Below are positions 47,106 to 60,571 of a DNA stretch of 64,000 nucleotides, one piece after another. The notes beneath the pieces are model-generated. The model was not told where the DNA came from, did not search any database, and saw only the letters and a list, made by a program, of their open reading frames with translations. The DNA is from Glebionis coronaria (taxonomy: Eukaryota > Streptophyta > Magnoliopsida > Asterales > Asteraceae): positions 212,520,592-212,584,591 of the forward strand of contig CM046882.1 of NCBI GenBank assembly GCA_025667525.1, in the 5' to 3' direction. Both the position numbers and the translations under genes were made by a program. Positions within the stretch are counted from its first letter, which is position 1; every line of letters starts with the position of its first letter.

Positions 47106-50100
47106 ATGAAATCGAAGGCTAAAACGGAGCCTTCTATCAACAAAACAGAAAAAAATACGATCAAAACAAGGAAAAAAGGTATAAATTACAGATTTACTGC
47201 TTTTTATATGCTTATCATGCTTATTGTATCCTTTACAGCTTATTCTTTGTTATTTCAGCTTATTCTATGCATATCATGCTTATTCAATGCTTTTTCTAGT
47301 TTTTTAAGCTTTTACAGTGCTTTTTCTATGATTATATGCTGACTATAATAGATCTAACATACAAAACATCATTTTTTGTTTTAACTGACTTTATGTGTTT
47401 TAATATTACTTGCATGTGGATATAATCATCTAGGTTGAAATAAAAGAAACATCGTATATGATAAACGTTAATCATATATGTTGTATAACATATTTAATTT
47501 TTTTTAACAAAAACAGTTATTTTTTTTCATTTATGATAAGAAAGCTTATTAAACTTGATGTGTGAGATGGAAAATCTTACTTTTTTATATCTTTTAAGAA
47601 AAAAGAGGTTTAGAAAATTATACATCATATATGATAAATGAAACATCATATATGATAAGCACTTACATATATGTTAAAAAAAATTCATCGTTGATAAATG
47701 ATACATCATATATGATAAAATCTTATCATATATGATATATCATGCTTGATATTTGACGAGCAATAAAAAGCACAATTAGGATTGAAAAACATATATCATA
47801 AGCACTTATCATATATGTTATACAATATTTCATAGTTGATAAAATGATACATCATATATGATAAAAACTTATCATATATGATATATCATATATAGATATT
47901 TGATAAATGAAAAAGTTGCATCATAATGATACTAACGTATCATATATGTTACTAATGAATAATATTTGATAGGTCATGCATCATATATAGCATTAACAGA
48001 TGTACTTTTGTCTAACTTTACACTTTTAACAAACAAATTACACTTTTAACTCAGTTAAACTGATGCAACTAAAAAGAAGTTAAAAAAAATAGTATAGTAA
48101 AAATAGGTAACATATTTGATAAGGCTTTGTCATTTGTAGTTGCAAAGAAAATAAGACAAGTCAAGGAGACAGCTGCCGTTCAGGAAAAAGAAAAAGAACC
48201 CAAGGGCAAGGCCAAAGCTGGCGCTGAAGCTAAAGAAAAAAATAAAAATGTTGTAGCAAAGGCCAAAGAAAAAATGGCTGCCAGAACAAAGAAAGTGGAA
48301 AAGCCAATCGAGAGTACATAAGGTAAGAAAAATATACTTTGTATCATATTACTTCATTAGAAAAAACATACATTAATGAACAACTCTTTGCTCTGTAAAA
48401 ATGTAGAAGAAAGTGACTCACAAGACGAAACAATCAGCAGCGGGGAAGAATATGAAGAGGAAGAACCCGAGTCTGAACAACCCGAGACCGAAGAAGGTAA
48501 CGAGGATGAGGAAAAGGAGGAAGAGCCATAGGGCAATGACGAGGGGGAAGACGAGGGAGATGAGGAAGACGAGGAGGAAGAGGATGTCAATGATGAGGGC
48601 GAAAGTAGCAAGGAGAATGATGAAGACCGGGAAGAAGAGGAATCTGAGAAAGAAGAGAGGGTGAAAGACGTTTTGAAGAAAATAACAAAGATCAAGTTCA
48701 TCAACCCTTCAAAAACAAAAAAAGGTAACAATTAATGATAATTTTATCAAATACGATATAGCATACACTCTGAAGAAAATATTTATGTATCATATATGTT
48801 GATTGTATAATACTAACACATTTCAATCTATTTTGCAACACATCAAGCTTTTCTAAAGTGGAAAAGAAGGATAAAAGCCGGAAAAAGGAAATTGGAACAA
48901 AAGCAAGAAGCAAAACGTCCACATAAAAGGACAAAAAGACAAAAGAAAACATACAGCGGGGGAAAAAACAACCGGAAAAAAAGAAACACCTTCGCAGGAA
49001 GAATCAAGTGAAGGAGAAGAAGATGAGCTGATGGATGAGAAAATCGAAACCGACGATGACGAGGAGAACCAGCCTGTACATGCGGTTGGCACATCAAAGA
49101 TGCTAGTTGTCAAACCTTCACCTTCTAAAGGCAACAAGTTAAAAAAATACGAAACTGAAGAAGAAGACGACGACTACAAGATGGTTTTGGTAAAAAAAAA
49201 GAAGGGTAGAGGTCCGACGAAAAAGAAGCAGCCAAAGGTATACCCTACTGCCTTGAACAGATGCTCACCTAAATCGTTGTTCGAAGCAACCTCGGGACTG
49301 TCAGATGAGAGAAAGAAAGTTTTAAAACAAATCGGTTTTGAGAGGTACATTGAGTTTCCCATAGACGAGCTGTCTTCACACCTTCTGTACCATGTTGTCG
49401 AGAAGTTCCATCCACAAAGCATGGAACTGAGACTCCCCAAATGATCGATCAAAATAACAAGAGAAAGGGTTCAACAAATGATTGGTGTCCCGATGGGGAC
49501 AATATCTCTTAATGAACTGCCGGAAAGGGAAAACGATGATGCTTTCATCGAAGAATGGAAGGCTCAATACGACACATTAAACCCAAGCCCGACAACAATT
49601 GCAAAAAGGATCCAGTTGACCAACACAGCAGACTTCACCTTCATAATGAACTTCCTTATGCTCTTTGGTGGCACGATGTGCAACTTAGACTCTAGTGGGA
49701 AAGTCCTTTTGAAGATTTTGAAAAAGGTCACAGAGCAACACAACATTAATGAGATCGACTGGTCGTCCTATATAATAGAATGCCTCAAGAAAAGTAAAAG
49801 CAAGTGGAACGAACAAGCTGTTAAAAGATGGTACAACGGACCTGCTACTTTCTTGTGTGTAAGTAAAACCAACTTTTTTTTAAAATTTAAAACTTACTTT
49901 GTATGTTTTCGTTGTCTTTAACCATAACAAACTTGTTCTTTTCACAGCTGCTTTACTTGGACTCAACTTACTTCCCAGGCGTAGCCGTGATGCGGCGAAG
50001 ACCAGCAATAAGAAGCTGGAACGGTCGGTTGATGAAGTTGAGAATACAAAAAGAAATGAAAAATCAATGTTTGGGTAACCTAGAGCATCAAGATGAGTAC

Positions 50101-52430
50101 AAGGAAGAAGATGTCCACATGGGAATCGACCAATACAAACACAACGACTTCTATCTAGAACCAATAAAAGACAGGAAACCACAAACACTAGAGGTAAAAC
50201 AAAAAACTATGATTTTCATATATGATAGTATGAACTATCATATATGATATGATAAAGTATCATATATGAAAGTTTACTAATACACTAACAACATACTTTT
50301 TTCTATGCAGGAGTTTGTTGAAAAAAGTATTGATCGATTTGGAGAGATATATGAGGCAAGCAGAGTGCTTGCTGAAACACTTGGAGAAGGAATTAGAAAG
50401 TTTGAAAATGATGACACATTGCTTGGTCTATGCAAAGAATACCAGGTGGTATTCAAGAGAAACAAGGACGATGGGCTTGATGTTGATTTCATAGAGTGGG
50501 AGCAAACCTCCACGGATGATGGGAAAAGAAAAGATGCTCCTATTTAAAAAAACAGCCGGTTACTCTTGAAAATATACAAACTGAGGATGAGGAATCTGCT
50601 CAAAAAGAAAAAGATAAAGAAAAGCAAGGTGCAAATGAGCAACTGGTCAACAAAGCAGGGTTGGTTAACCAACCAAAATCAGCTAAAGAAGCAACGATGT
50701 TGGCAGATGTTCATAAGACTGTTTACACAGACGAGCCATTGTCCGGGGAGTTTGAAAACGACCCAGAGTTTGATGAATACCTGGACAGGTATTGCATGGA
50801 GTTGGAACACCAAGCAGCAATTGAAAGCCAAAAAAAGAAGCTTGAGGAAGATGAGATGGCGAAAAGGAAAACAAGAGGGACGAGGCAACCAAAGTCTCTC
50901 AAATCAACACCATCTTTCAGCCAAATCACAAAAACGCCTGAAACAATACCTAAGCAGATAGTGATGATGGTAGAAGAAGATGATGCTGCAAAAGTACAAA
51001 AGAGGCCATCCCGCTTGCTCCTTTCAAACTACATAAACAAGAAAGCACCAGCACAGGGAAAGCTCACTGTAGAAGAGTTGATGATAGGTGAGAGTTTGTT
51101 CTCAATGATTAATGACGGCCTGTAAGTAAAAGCTAAAACACTAACAAACTAATTATCATTCAAGTAGGATCATATATATATGATAAAAAGTAATTGAACT
51201 ATGTATGCAGGGATTTCATATTCGAGTCAGCGGACCATAATTATGCTTGCATGAGGGACAACATGCAGACAATGGCTCCGGGTCTAAAGGTAGATGCACC
51301 TGTCATTGACACCTACTAAAAAGTTCTAAACTTTGAAGAACACACACGTACAGGAGGAAGAAAGAAGAAACAATACTTCATGTCAACTATGATTGTAAGT
51401 ACATCTTACATCATATATGTTTTTTAAAACAAAATTACATCCAGAAACTAAAAAAATATCTTGTTGATTATGCAATATAGACAGCAAACATGTTTGATTG
51501 AAAGCTACCAAACGGACAGTATGACGTCCAGAAGCAGTTTCATAAATTTGAAGAAAACATGAGAACCTCCACGGGAGAAGATGAGGACTTGCTGAAGTTG
51601 AAGAGTGTAGATCTGGTAAACACTTGACTAACATATATGATAAAAAAGTATAACATATATGATAAAACCTTATCATATATGATGAGTGACATGCAATCAA
51701 AAGCAATAGGATTAGAACATATATGATATTATAGTTTACAATATATTCAAAAAAATATAACTTATAAAAACTCTACAGGTGTTCTTCCCTGTCATATCTC
51801 ACCAGCACTACTACTTGGTTGTCTTTAACCTCATCAACGGCGTTGTGTCAATCATCGACAACTGAAAAGTCGCCAGCACATATGAAAGCAAGTACAAGAC
51901 GTATTGTGACCTACTGGTAAGTCACTAAATACATAAATAAACTAAAAAAAAACATGAACATCTGTGCATTTCAAAAGCATCTAAAAAAATAACACACCAA
52001 AGAATATGATAAACTTGGGGCTTGTTTTGTAGATGAAAATGTTTATGATGTATCTGGAGAGCGTCCAGCACAAGATGACGAAAAAACTCAGGAAGCATAC
52101 AATCATTAGACCAAAGTGGGGAACAATGCACAACGACGTCGATTGTGGGGTGTTTGTAATGATGCACATGGAGCATTATGAGGGAGAAAGTGCAAAAGGT
52201 TGGGTTTTAGACTTCCCGAGTGATTCAGATGAGCAAAGAAAGGAAATATTGAAGCTAAGGTTCAGGATCGCTGCAAAGATATTATCACACGAGAAGAACA
52301 CCAAGAGGCAGCAGGTAACCGATGAAGCTTATGAATTTGCAAGAACCCACCAGATGCAACCAGTCAAGACAAAGGTTATCAAAGAGGCAATCAAAGCAAG
52401 AAAGGAGGAACAAGACAGAGATGTCGCCAA
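47106..52430 (+). pseudogene. MULE2 Ulp1-like protease with DUF1985 domain, inactivated and truncated
   Basis: Exons are approximately 47106-47178, 48140-48322, 48407-48724, about 48857-49858, 49948-50193, 50311-51121, 51211-51394, 51481-51615, 51779-51916 and 52033 onward. The N-terminal half is Lys/Glu-rich. A DUF1985-like domain lies in exon 4 (LKQIGFERYIEFPIDEL ... QQMIGVPMGTISL). Protease core: His in SHQHYYLVVFN, Asp in SIIDN, Cys in DVDCGVFVMMHMEHY. Lesions: stops at 48319 (TAA), 48529 (TAG), 49442 (TGA), 51317 (TAA), 51499 (TGA) and 51863 (TGA), plus a frameshift in an A-run near 50546. The last exon fuses at 52431-52436 to element B, losing perhaps 20-30 C-terminal codons. It is homologous in domain order to the MULE1 ULP gene. 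Confidence 0.82.
47440..47995. repeat. CATATATG-type dispersed palindromes in MULE2 ULP intron 1
   Basis: About a dozen units such as ATCATATATGATAAA and TTATCATATATGATAT, less regularly spaced than in MULE1 and with different arms (GATA instead of GATTC). Single units recur in later introns near 48790, 50216-50275, 51168 and 51630-51725. Confidence 0.8.
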
Positions 52431-52942
52431 GAGGACATTGATAGCTCTGATTCTCCTACTATTGATGAGCATACTTTGTTATCCATGCCCCCTTCTATCG
52501 CAGAGGTGGAGAAATTTGACTCTACTGGAAAGGTGACGCAGGTGGAAGGTAATTGTTCTCATACTTCTCATATTATATTACCACCTCCTCCTACCGCGTG
52601 CACACCCCAACGGGTGATGTATCGCTTTTACTCTCCTCGTTTCGTACCGGGAAATGAGGATGAGTGCTTTGACCCGGGAAGTGACAATGACCATTCTATG
52701 ATTGATAACCTTACGGCTTTGCCAATTGGTCAGCATCCATTGTCTTTGGAGGATGACAATGTGATTCCTTTACCCACCCCACCTCCCGTGGATCAAGATT
52801 TCACATACTTCTCGTATGTTGAAAGGACCTTTCTACCGTTTAAGACTTATCCTTCTGCCTCTCCTTTGTTATATTCCACCGGGAACGAGGACAAGGTCTT
52901 TGATCCCGGTATTACATTTGAGGCTTCCCCATGGACCATTTA
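52431..52942 (+). pseudogene. 3' fragment of the element B ORF fused to the ULP exon
   Basis: Duplicates the last 170 or so codons of the 57067-58554 ORF, ending FEASPWTI and a stop. It begins at the recombination junction with no start of its own; the ULP frame reads across the junction out of register. Confidence 0.8.
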
Positions 52943-54963
52943 ATTCGGGGACGAGTTAGGCTCGTGACTCGGTTAACAAAAACAAGCTCTTTTTGGGAGG
53001 CAACCCAACTATCTATCTATCTTTTTCTTTGTTTTTACCATAAGTGTAGGGGGGAGACCCGTTGGTGTTTGTTATTTCCTCTCTTCTACTAATCAGGGAT
53101 TCGAGCGCTCAACGATCCACTCTTGATGATTTTTGACGACCCGTGATTCCGTTGTTCCCATTTTCCCGGTTCTATCCTAAACTCTTTTCGATTCACTATT
53201 TTATATTTTCCAATATTAAAATAGGAATCTCTTTAGTTGTCTCTTCCTTAGCGAGATTTAAACAAAGTGCACAATGTCCTAAGTGTAGGGGAGTTTACTC
53301 CCACATGCTTAAACATTGAGGACAATGTTTATCTTAAGTGTAGGGGGGACTTATATCGAAGTTAAGTGGCCTTTTCCTTGTATTTGTCCTCATTTTAACC
53401 GGAAAATCAATTTTTTGACATTTTTCAAAATTTTTGATCTATTTTGGCATATTAGTTTTTCCCTTTGTATAGTTATTTTCTTTCGTTTCTAGAATAAATT
53501 TTAAATAAAGTGGTTTTAATTTTCAAACGTTGTGAATCTTTTGACTCAACCCGAGTTTACTTATCTAAGTTTACTCTAGCTAGTATCCTTAACGTGTTTA
53601 AGTCAAGTTTTGCTAGGCTTTTATATAGGGAGCTATAAAACGCGAAAGTCTTTACTCTCACGGGTTAAGAACAAGAACTTTTCGCAAGTTCCTATAATTG
53701 ATCCTAGAGAGTCGTTTATCAAGGGAACTTTAAAATGCGATTTCTAAACTTGAAAGAGTCTAAGAGTTTGCAAGATCCTATAGGCGACTCGAAAACCCAA
53801 AACTTTGGTTTAATAGGCTAAGCATCCACGAGTCTCATTCCTTGAGATTTTAAACTGTCGAGAACGAGAGATGATAGAGCCAATTATAAGTTCGGTATTC
53901 TTTCGTGAATTTATGTGAGTTATGTATAAGCCTATTCTCCCATCGCTTGCTAATAAATTTACCTGCAATAAATAAGGTTGTACGATTTGAAAAGTTACTT
54001 AGCTTCTAGCCCAGGATCGTTTAAAAGTTGCTCGGTATGGATTAGAGTTCATAGCCAAGACATAACTTATTGAAGCGGGATGCGAAGATTGGCGAGTCCG
54101 AAAAGGCCCTAACAAGGCATGAGGGCTATATTTTGTTGCTAAAGATCCAAAGTGATGTGAAGAATCATTTATCAAAAATCAATATGAAGGATCGAGACAC
54201 ACGACGAAAAGCAAAAACTCCCCAAAAGTCATGGAGAAGTGTATCCGAAAAGACCCTAGCAAGGTATGAGGATAAATAGATCCAAGTCAAAAAGGAGGCG
54301 AATCGTTGTATATCAAAGTCCCAAAATAAAGATTGGAGAAAAATGAAGAAGTCGTGGTCCAAGTATGAATCTCTCAAAACCTCAAGTGAAGAAATTACTA
54401 TATGAAGAGAAGACCATTATTTCATGAACATCTCTCAAGGTTTGAAGTATGAAGTCACTGCCAAATATCGGTCCGAGAAAGGTCTCAAATCGCGAAGCGA
54501 GTTATGCCAAGATATGAACTTTATGAGGTCCCGAGAAGCAGTTTTAAAAGATTTTGTCCTTTAGCTAACTATTGATTAAATCTTTCACCTTATTTTCGGA
54601 CTAAATAACTATCGAAATAAGTCAACAATGCATCCTCGTGATCATTCAAGACAATAATAAAATATAATAGATACACCTAGGAATAAGGGAGTCTAAGTGA
54701 ATAATTGGCCCACATGAGTTCGTGATAGTTTGCTAACTTATAATAACAATGATCTCGTTTTTAAGCTTGGTTTGGAGAAAGTGAAAACTTGAGGATGATG
54801 ATTATTCATGACATTTTCAAAACCCAAGGTATGCTTTTGATTTCTCTACTTTGAATGTTTATAGTTTTCTATCTCTTTAATAAAGGCCAATGTGGATTGA
54901 TTATGATGAAAAATGTAAACGTGCTTTGTAACTAATGCATTGCATGAGGACATTGCAATGGTC

Positions 54964-54977
54964 AAGTGTAGGGGATT
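54964..54977 (+). other. Polypurine tract preceding the left LTR of element B
   Basis: AAGTGTAGGGGATT directly before TGATAGG. The equivalent tract for the right LTR is at 60558-60571. Three further AAGTGTAGGGG-like tracts lie upstream in each copy (53043, 53280, 53335 and 58651, 58890, 58945). Confidence 0.8.
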
Positions 54978-55477
54978 TGATAGGTGTGTAAACACCCATC
55001 CTTTTTACCACTTAATTACAATAATAACCGAGCCAAAACGTGTATTTTATGTCTTTTATGTCAGAATTATGCGTGGTTTGTGTTTTTGTTATGATTTAGG
55101 ACAAAATCGTGAAAAGTGGAGAAAACACGGCATTTACGGGCTTTTATTGAAGAAAAAGATGAAAGATGAAGTCAAGAAGTCAAGAGTGCAAAAAGAACGG
55201 AAGTCCAAGACCAATTCTGAAGATTTATCGAAGAAAAAGTCAAAAGACGGAAGTTTACTAAAAGCCGAAGAACTCAAGTCTTATTTATTGAAGAATTAAA
55301 AGACGAGTTCAAAGAAATCCCGAGCCAAAAGTCATTAAAGTCCAAGATTAAAGAAGATTCAAAGGCTTAAGGACTAATGGTGCAATTAAATGAAGATTAA
55401 GAAGAAAAGGACTAAGATGCAATTAAGAAGAAAGGAAGGAGGGGAGGAAGCTTCCTCTAAACACCTTCCTAATCTCC

Positions 55478-55486
55478 TATAAATAC
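55478..55486 (+). promoter_or_regulatory. TATA box of LTR B
   Basis: CTATAAATA followed by CCCC. Repeated in the right LTR at 61071. Confidence 0.6.
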
Positions 55487-56004
55487 CCCTCATTTTCATT
55501 TCATTAGTTTTGTTGGCTAGTTTGAAAAACTATGCTCTTCCACTTTAATTTTTGCACATTTAAATTCATGTCATTTACTTTATTGCACCTTTAATTACCT
55601 TGTCTTGCACCTTTAATTTTCAAGTAAGTTTTAATTTTGTGTTCTTTAATCTTTTATCTTTAAGTTTTTAATCATCTTGTTCATCTTCTCTTCTTGCTTA
55701 TTGTCAATCTTTTTCTTAATCTTTGTTTGTGTTGATTTAAAGTTTTCAATCTAAACCTTTTTCATCTTATTTTTATATAAAGTTTAAGTCTTTTTAATTT
55801 TCGTGTCTTGTTTTTGTTGATTTCATACGTTTTATCTTTGATCTAGTGTTTTTATTTAGCTTATTGGTGTTTTACTTTGCTTATTGTCTTCCAAAAGTTA
55901 AGATTTTTGAGCTTATTTTCGTACTTTTTGTGTTTTCCTAGTTTTTAGGAAATCTGATTCGATTTAGGAACTTTTTCATCAATTGCAAAATCTTGTACTT
56001 TCTC

Positions 56005-56300
56005 CCCATTGCGAAATCTTGTTCCTGATTCGATTTAGGAACTTTTTCTGCTATTGCGAAATCTTCTTCCTGATTCGATTTAGGAACTTTTTCTGCTATT
56101 GTGAAATCTTCTTCCTGATTCGATTTAGGAACTTTTTCTGCTATTGCGAAATCTTGTTCCTGATTCGATTTAGGAACTTTTTCTGCTATTGCGAAATCTT
56201 CTTCCTAATTCAATTTAGGAACTTTTTCTGCTATTGCGAAATCTTGCCTTTTTCTGCTATTGCGAAATCTTCTTCCTGATTCGATTTAGGAACTTTTTCT
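56005..56300. repeat. 45 bp tandem repeat in the left LTR of B
   Basis: About six units containing CGATTTAGGAACTTTTTCTG and GCTATTGCGAAATCTT. The right LTR carries the same array at about 61600-61895. The open frames across it (55983-56279 and 61577-61873) encode a 15-residue repeat and are not credible genes. Confidence 0.88.
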
Positions 56301-56825
56301 AGCAATTGCGAAATCTTTGATTTCACAATTGCGGAATTGTTCATTTCAATTGCGAAATCTTTTGTTTTTTTTTACAATTGCGAATTTAGTTCTTTTAATT
56401 GCGAATTTAATTCAGTTTTTATTTAATTGCGAATTTTATTAGTTTTAGTTTAAATTTAATTTTCAAATTTATTTTCCCGCCATTTTTAATTAACTTTATT
56501 TTAATTGTTTCGTCTTATTTTTACGTCAATTTATTTTTACTTGTTTTGTCTTATTTAATTTTCGAATTTACTTTTCGTCAAATTTTAATTTCTCGTCATT
56601 TAATTAATTTACTTTTAACGTCTTTAATTTTACACCATTTATGTTTTAGTTAGTTTTAGCTTTAATTTAACGTCATTTATTTTAACGTCTTGCGATTTAA
56701 TTTTAAAAACAACCAAAAAATATTTGTCTCACCAAAAACAATTGAGTCGCATTTTGAACCGGAAATCAATTCGTTAAGATACCGAGAAACGAACAATTGA
56801 ATCTAGCAAAATCTCAACATTAAAA

Positions 56826-56840
56826 TGGCGCCGCTGCCGG
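56826..56840 (+). other. Primer binding site of element B (tRNA-Asp type)
   Basis: TGGCGCCGCTGCCGG, six bases after the LTR end; identical to element A. Confidence 0.88.
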
Positions 56841-57066
56841 CTCTTTTCGTAAAGATTAACGGTTTTCTGTGAGAGACGCGTTGCTTTTTGGGATCCGTTC
56901 ACTCGTGAACGTTATTTTTCGTGTCAAAAAATTTCAAAAAAATCCCAAAAACATTTGAAAAATCATAAAAAGCATTTCTTTTTCAAAAGTTTTGCACCAA
57001 AAATATTCCTCTTTATCCTCTATTATGTTTAATTCTTTTCTTTACCGCTCTTATTTATAGTTCTTC

Positions 57067-58554
57067 ATGGATTCGTCTTGTGTACGGTGTGGGAGACCAT
57101 GGCATGGTTTTCAAACATGTCAATGGTGTACTTGTGAGCGGTGTGGTTTTGATATCGACGATACACAACTTGGATTTTGTCCATTTTGCAATTCAACAAA
57201 TTCATACTTCTCCTCTTACAATACTTTCCCACCCTCTCCCGTCTATGACAATCCCTATCCTCAAGATGCACCAGGTTTTTCTCTATACCCGTGGTGCTAT
57301 ATTTGTGGGGGCCCTCACGATGCTTCTTCTTGTGATCCATCGAAGGTCTTTGAGAAAGTTCCGTGCTATCATCCCAGCGTATATAACTTTGAGCCCCCAC
57401 GTCTCACCGTTAATCATTAACCCTTGTGTGCACTTCCTCCTGAGCAAATGGCCACACTTTTTGACACCTTTCAAAAAGTTCACGAAGCTTGCAACAAGAT
57501 GATGGAGAAATGTCAAGCGGATGAGCAACAAGAGCAGGTATCTAACCTTAATGCTTATACTCCTCCTCTTGTGCCTCCATATTATTATGACAGTGATGAC
57601 GATGAGAGTCCTATTTCTTGGAACGATGAGAATGTTATTCCTTCGCCCGACTTGCCGGCTTTGGAGCCTACAGATTCACCCATCCTAGGGGATGAGGATC
57701 TTAACACAATTCCTGCAAAGGAATCCGACGAATTCAATAAGTCTAGTGCTGATAACCTTGTCCCATTTCCAAGTGAATCTGAGTTGACATCCGATAGTGA
57801 CGATGAGTATGATGCACTTTCTTCTGATGATGTTCCTTCCACCAACACTTTGGGAGAGGATTCTTTGGCTTTCTCTAATCCTCTTATTGATCAAGATGAT
57901 GATTTTACTTCTAGTGATGACGAGTCACTATCCGATGAAGACGTTCCGAAGGAAATTTTCAAGATTTATTCGAACCTTTTATTTGATTTTGATGACGATT
58001 ACATATCTAGTGAGGTGAATCCTCTCTTTGACGAAGGGATTGAGGACATTGATAGCTCTGATTCTCCTACTATTGATGAGCATACTTTGTTAGCCATGCC
58101 CCCTTCTATCGCAGAGGTGGAGAAATTTGAATCTACTGGAAAGGTGACGCAGGTGGAAGGTAATTGTTCTCATACTTCTCATATTATATTACCACCTCCT
58201 CCTACCGCGTGCACACCCCAACGGGTGATGTATCGCTTTTACTCTCCTCGTTTCGTACCGGGAAATGAGGATGAGTGCTTTGACCCGGGAAGTGACAATG
58301 ACCATTCTATGATTGATAACCTTACGGCTTTGCCAATTGGTCAGCATCCATTGTCTTTGGAGGATGACAATGTGATTCCTTTACCCACCCCACCTCCCGT
58401 GGATCAAGATTTCACATACTTCTCGTATGTTGAAAGGACCTTTCTACCGTTTAAGACTTATCCTTCTGCCTCTCCTTTGTTATATTCCTCCGGGAACGAG
58501 GACAAGGTCTTTGATCCCGGTATTACATTTGAGGCTTCCCCATGGACCATTTAA
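57067..58554 (+). pseudogene. Element B gag-like ORF, zinc-rich N-terminus, one nonsense codon
   Basis: Open from the ATG at 57067 except for an in-frame TAA at 57418-57420; about 495 codons in all. The first 100 residues have five Cys pairs (CVRCG, CQWC, CERCG, CPFC, CYICGG). The last pair, with GGPHDASSC, matches the gag zinc knuckle of element A. The rest is strongly acidic (runs of DSDDDE, SSDDE) and ends KVFDPGITFEA, echoing IFDPGIELA near the element A C-terminus. No gag core or protease remains. It is probably a deletion derivative of an element A-like polyprotein. It is the only ORF of the element. Confidence 0.72.
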
Positions 58555-60557
58555 TTCGGGGACGAGTCAGGCTCGTGACTCGGTTAACAAAAACAAGCGC
58601 TTTTTGGGAGGCAACCCAACTATCTATCTATCTTTTTCTTTGTTTTTACCAAAAGTGTAGGGGGAGACCCGTTGGTGTTTGCTATTTCCTCTCTTCTACT
58701 AATCAGGGATTCGAGCGCTCAATGATCCACTCTTGATGATTTTTGACGACCCGTGATTCCGTTGTTCCCATTTTCCCGGTTCTATCCTAAACTCTTTTCG
58801 ATTCACTATTTTATATTTTCCAATATTAAAATAGGAATCTCTTTAGTTGTCTCTTCCTTAGCGAGATTTAAACAAAGTGCACAATGTCCTAAGTGTAGGG
58901 AAGTTTACTCCCACATGCTTAAACATTGAGGACAATGTTTATCTTAAGTGTAGGGGGGACTTCTATCGAAGTTAAGTGGCCTTTTCCTTGTATTTGTCCT
59001 CATTTTAACCGGAAAATCAATTTTTCGACATTTTTCAAAATTTTTGATCTATTTTGGCCTATTAGTTTTTCCCTTTGTATAGTTATTTTCTTTCGTTTCT
59101 AGAATAAATTTTAAATAAAGTGGTTTTAATTTTCAAACGTTGTGAATCTTTTGACTATCTAAGTTTACTCTAGCTAGTATCCTTAACGTGTTTAAGTCAA
59201 GTTTTGCTAGGCTTTTATATAGGGAGCTATAAAACGCGAAAGTCTTTACTCTCACGGGTTAAGAACAAGAACTTTTCGCAAGTTCCTATAATTGATCCTA
59301 GAGAGTCGTTTATCAAGGGAACTTTAAAATGCGATTTCTAAACTTGAAAGAGTCTAAGAGTTTGCAAGATCCTATAGGCGACTCGAAAACCCAAAACTTT
59401 GGTTTAATAGGCTAAGCATCCACGAGTCTCATTCCTTGAGATTTTAAACTATGGAGAACGAGAGATGATAGAGCCAATTATAAGTTCGGTATTCTTTCGT
59501 GAATTTATGTGAGTTATGTATAAGCCTATTCTCCCATCGCTTGCTAATAAATTTACCTGCAATAAATAAGGTTGTACGATTTGAAAAGTTACTTAGCTTC
59601 TAGCCCAAGATCGTTTAAAAGTTGCTCGGTATGGATTAGAGTTCATAGCCAAGGCATAACTTATTGAAGCGGGATGCGAAGATTGGCGAGTCTGAAAAGG
59701 CCCTAACAAGGCATGAGGGCTATATTTTGTTGCTAAAGATCCAAAGTGATGTGAAGAATCATTTATCAAAAATCAATATGAAGGATCGAGACACACGATG
59801 AAAAGCAAAAACTCCCCAAAAGTCATGGAGAAGTGTATCCGAAAAGACCCTAGCAAGGTATGAGGATAAATAGATCCAAGTCAAAAAGGAGGCGGATCGT
59901 TGTATATCAAAGTCCCAAAATAAAGATTGGAGAAAAATGAAGAAGTCGTGGTCCAAGTATGAATCTCTCAAAACCTCAAGTGAAGAAATTACTATATGAA
60001 GAGAAGACCATTATTTCATGAACGTCTCTCAAGGTTTGAAGTATGAAGTCGCTGCCAAATATCGGTCCGAGAAAGGTCTCAAATCGCGAAGCGAGTTATG
60101 CCAAGATATGAACTTTATGAGGTCCCGAGAAGCAGTTTTAAAAGATTTTGTCCTTTAGCTAACTATTGATTAAATCGTTCACCTTATTTTCGGACTAAAT
60201 AGCTATCGAAATAAGTCAACAATGCATCCTCGTGATCATTCAAGACAATAATAAAATATAAGAGATACACCTAGGAATAAGGGAGTCTAAGTGAATAATT
60301 GGCCCACATGAGTTCGTGATAGTTTGCTAACTTATAATAACAATGATCTCGTTTTTAAGCTTGGTTTGGAGAAAGTGAAAACTTGAGGATGATGATTATT
60401 CATGACATTTTCAAAACCCAAGGTATGCTTTTGATTTCTCTACTTTGAATGTTTATAGTTTTCTATCTCTTTAATAAAGGCCAATGTGGATTGATTATGA
60501 TGAAAAATGTAAACGTGCTTTGTAACTAATGCATTGCATGAGGACATTGCAATGGTC
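58555..60557 (+). other. 3' non-coding region of element B
   Basis: Repeats 52943-54963. It holds the conserved 9-base-arm stem (58920-58941; also 53310-53331) and PPT-like tracts. No genuine ORF. Confidence 0.7.
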
Positions 60558-60571
60558 AAGTGTAGGGGATT

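Larger units (their letters stand above)
54978..56819 (+). repeat. Left LTR of element B (1842 bp)
   Basis: TG...CA; near-identical to 60572-62414. TATA box CTATAAATACCCC at 55478. Its start can fold into a stem (GATAGGTG with CACCCATC, one mismatch), like LTR A. The distal half holds a 45 bp tandem array (about 56010-56300) and AATTGCGAA motifs. Confidence 0.92.
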
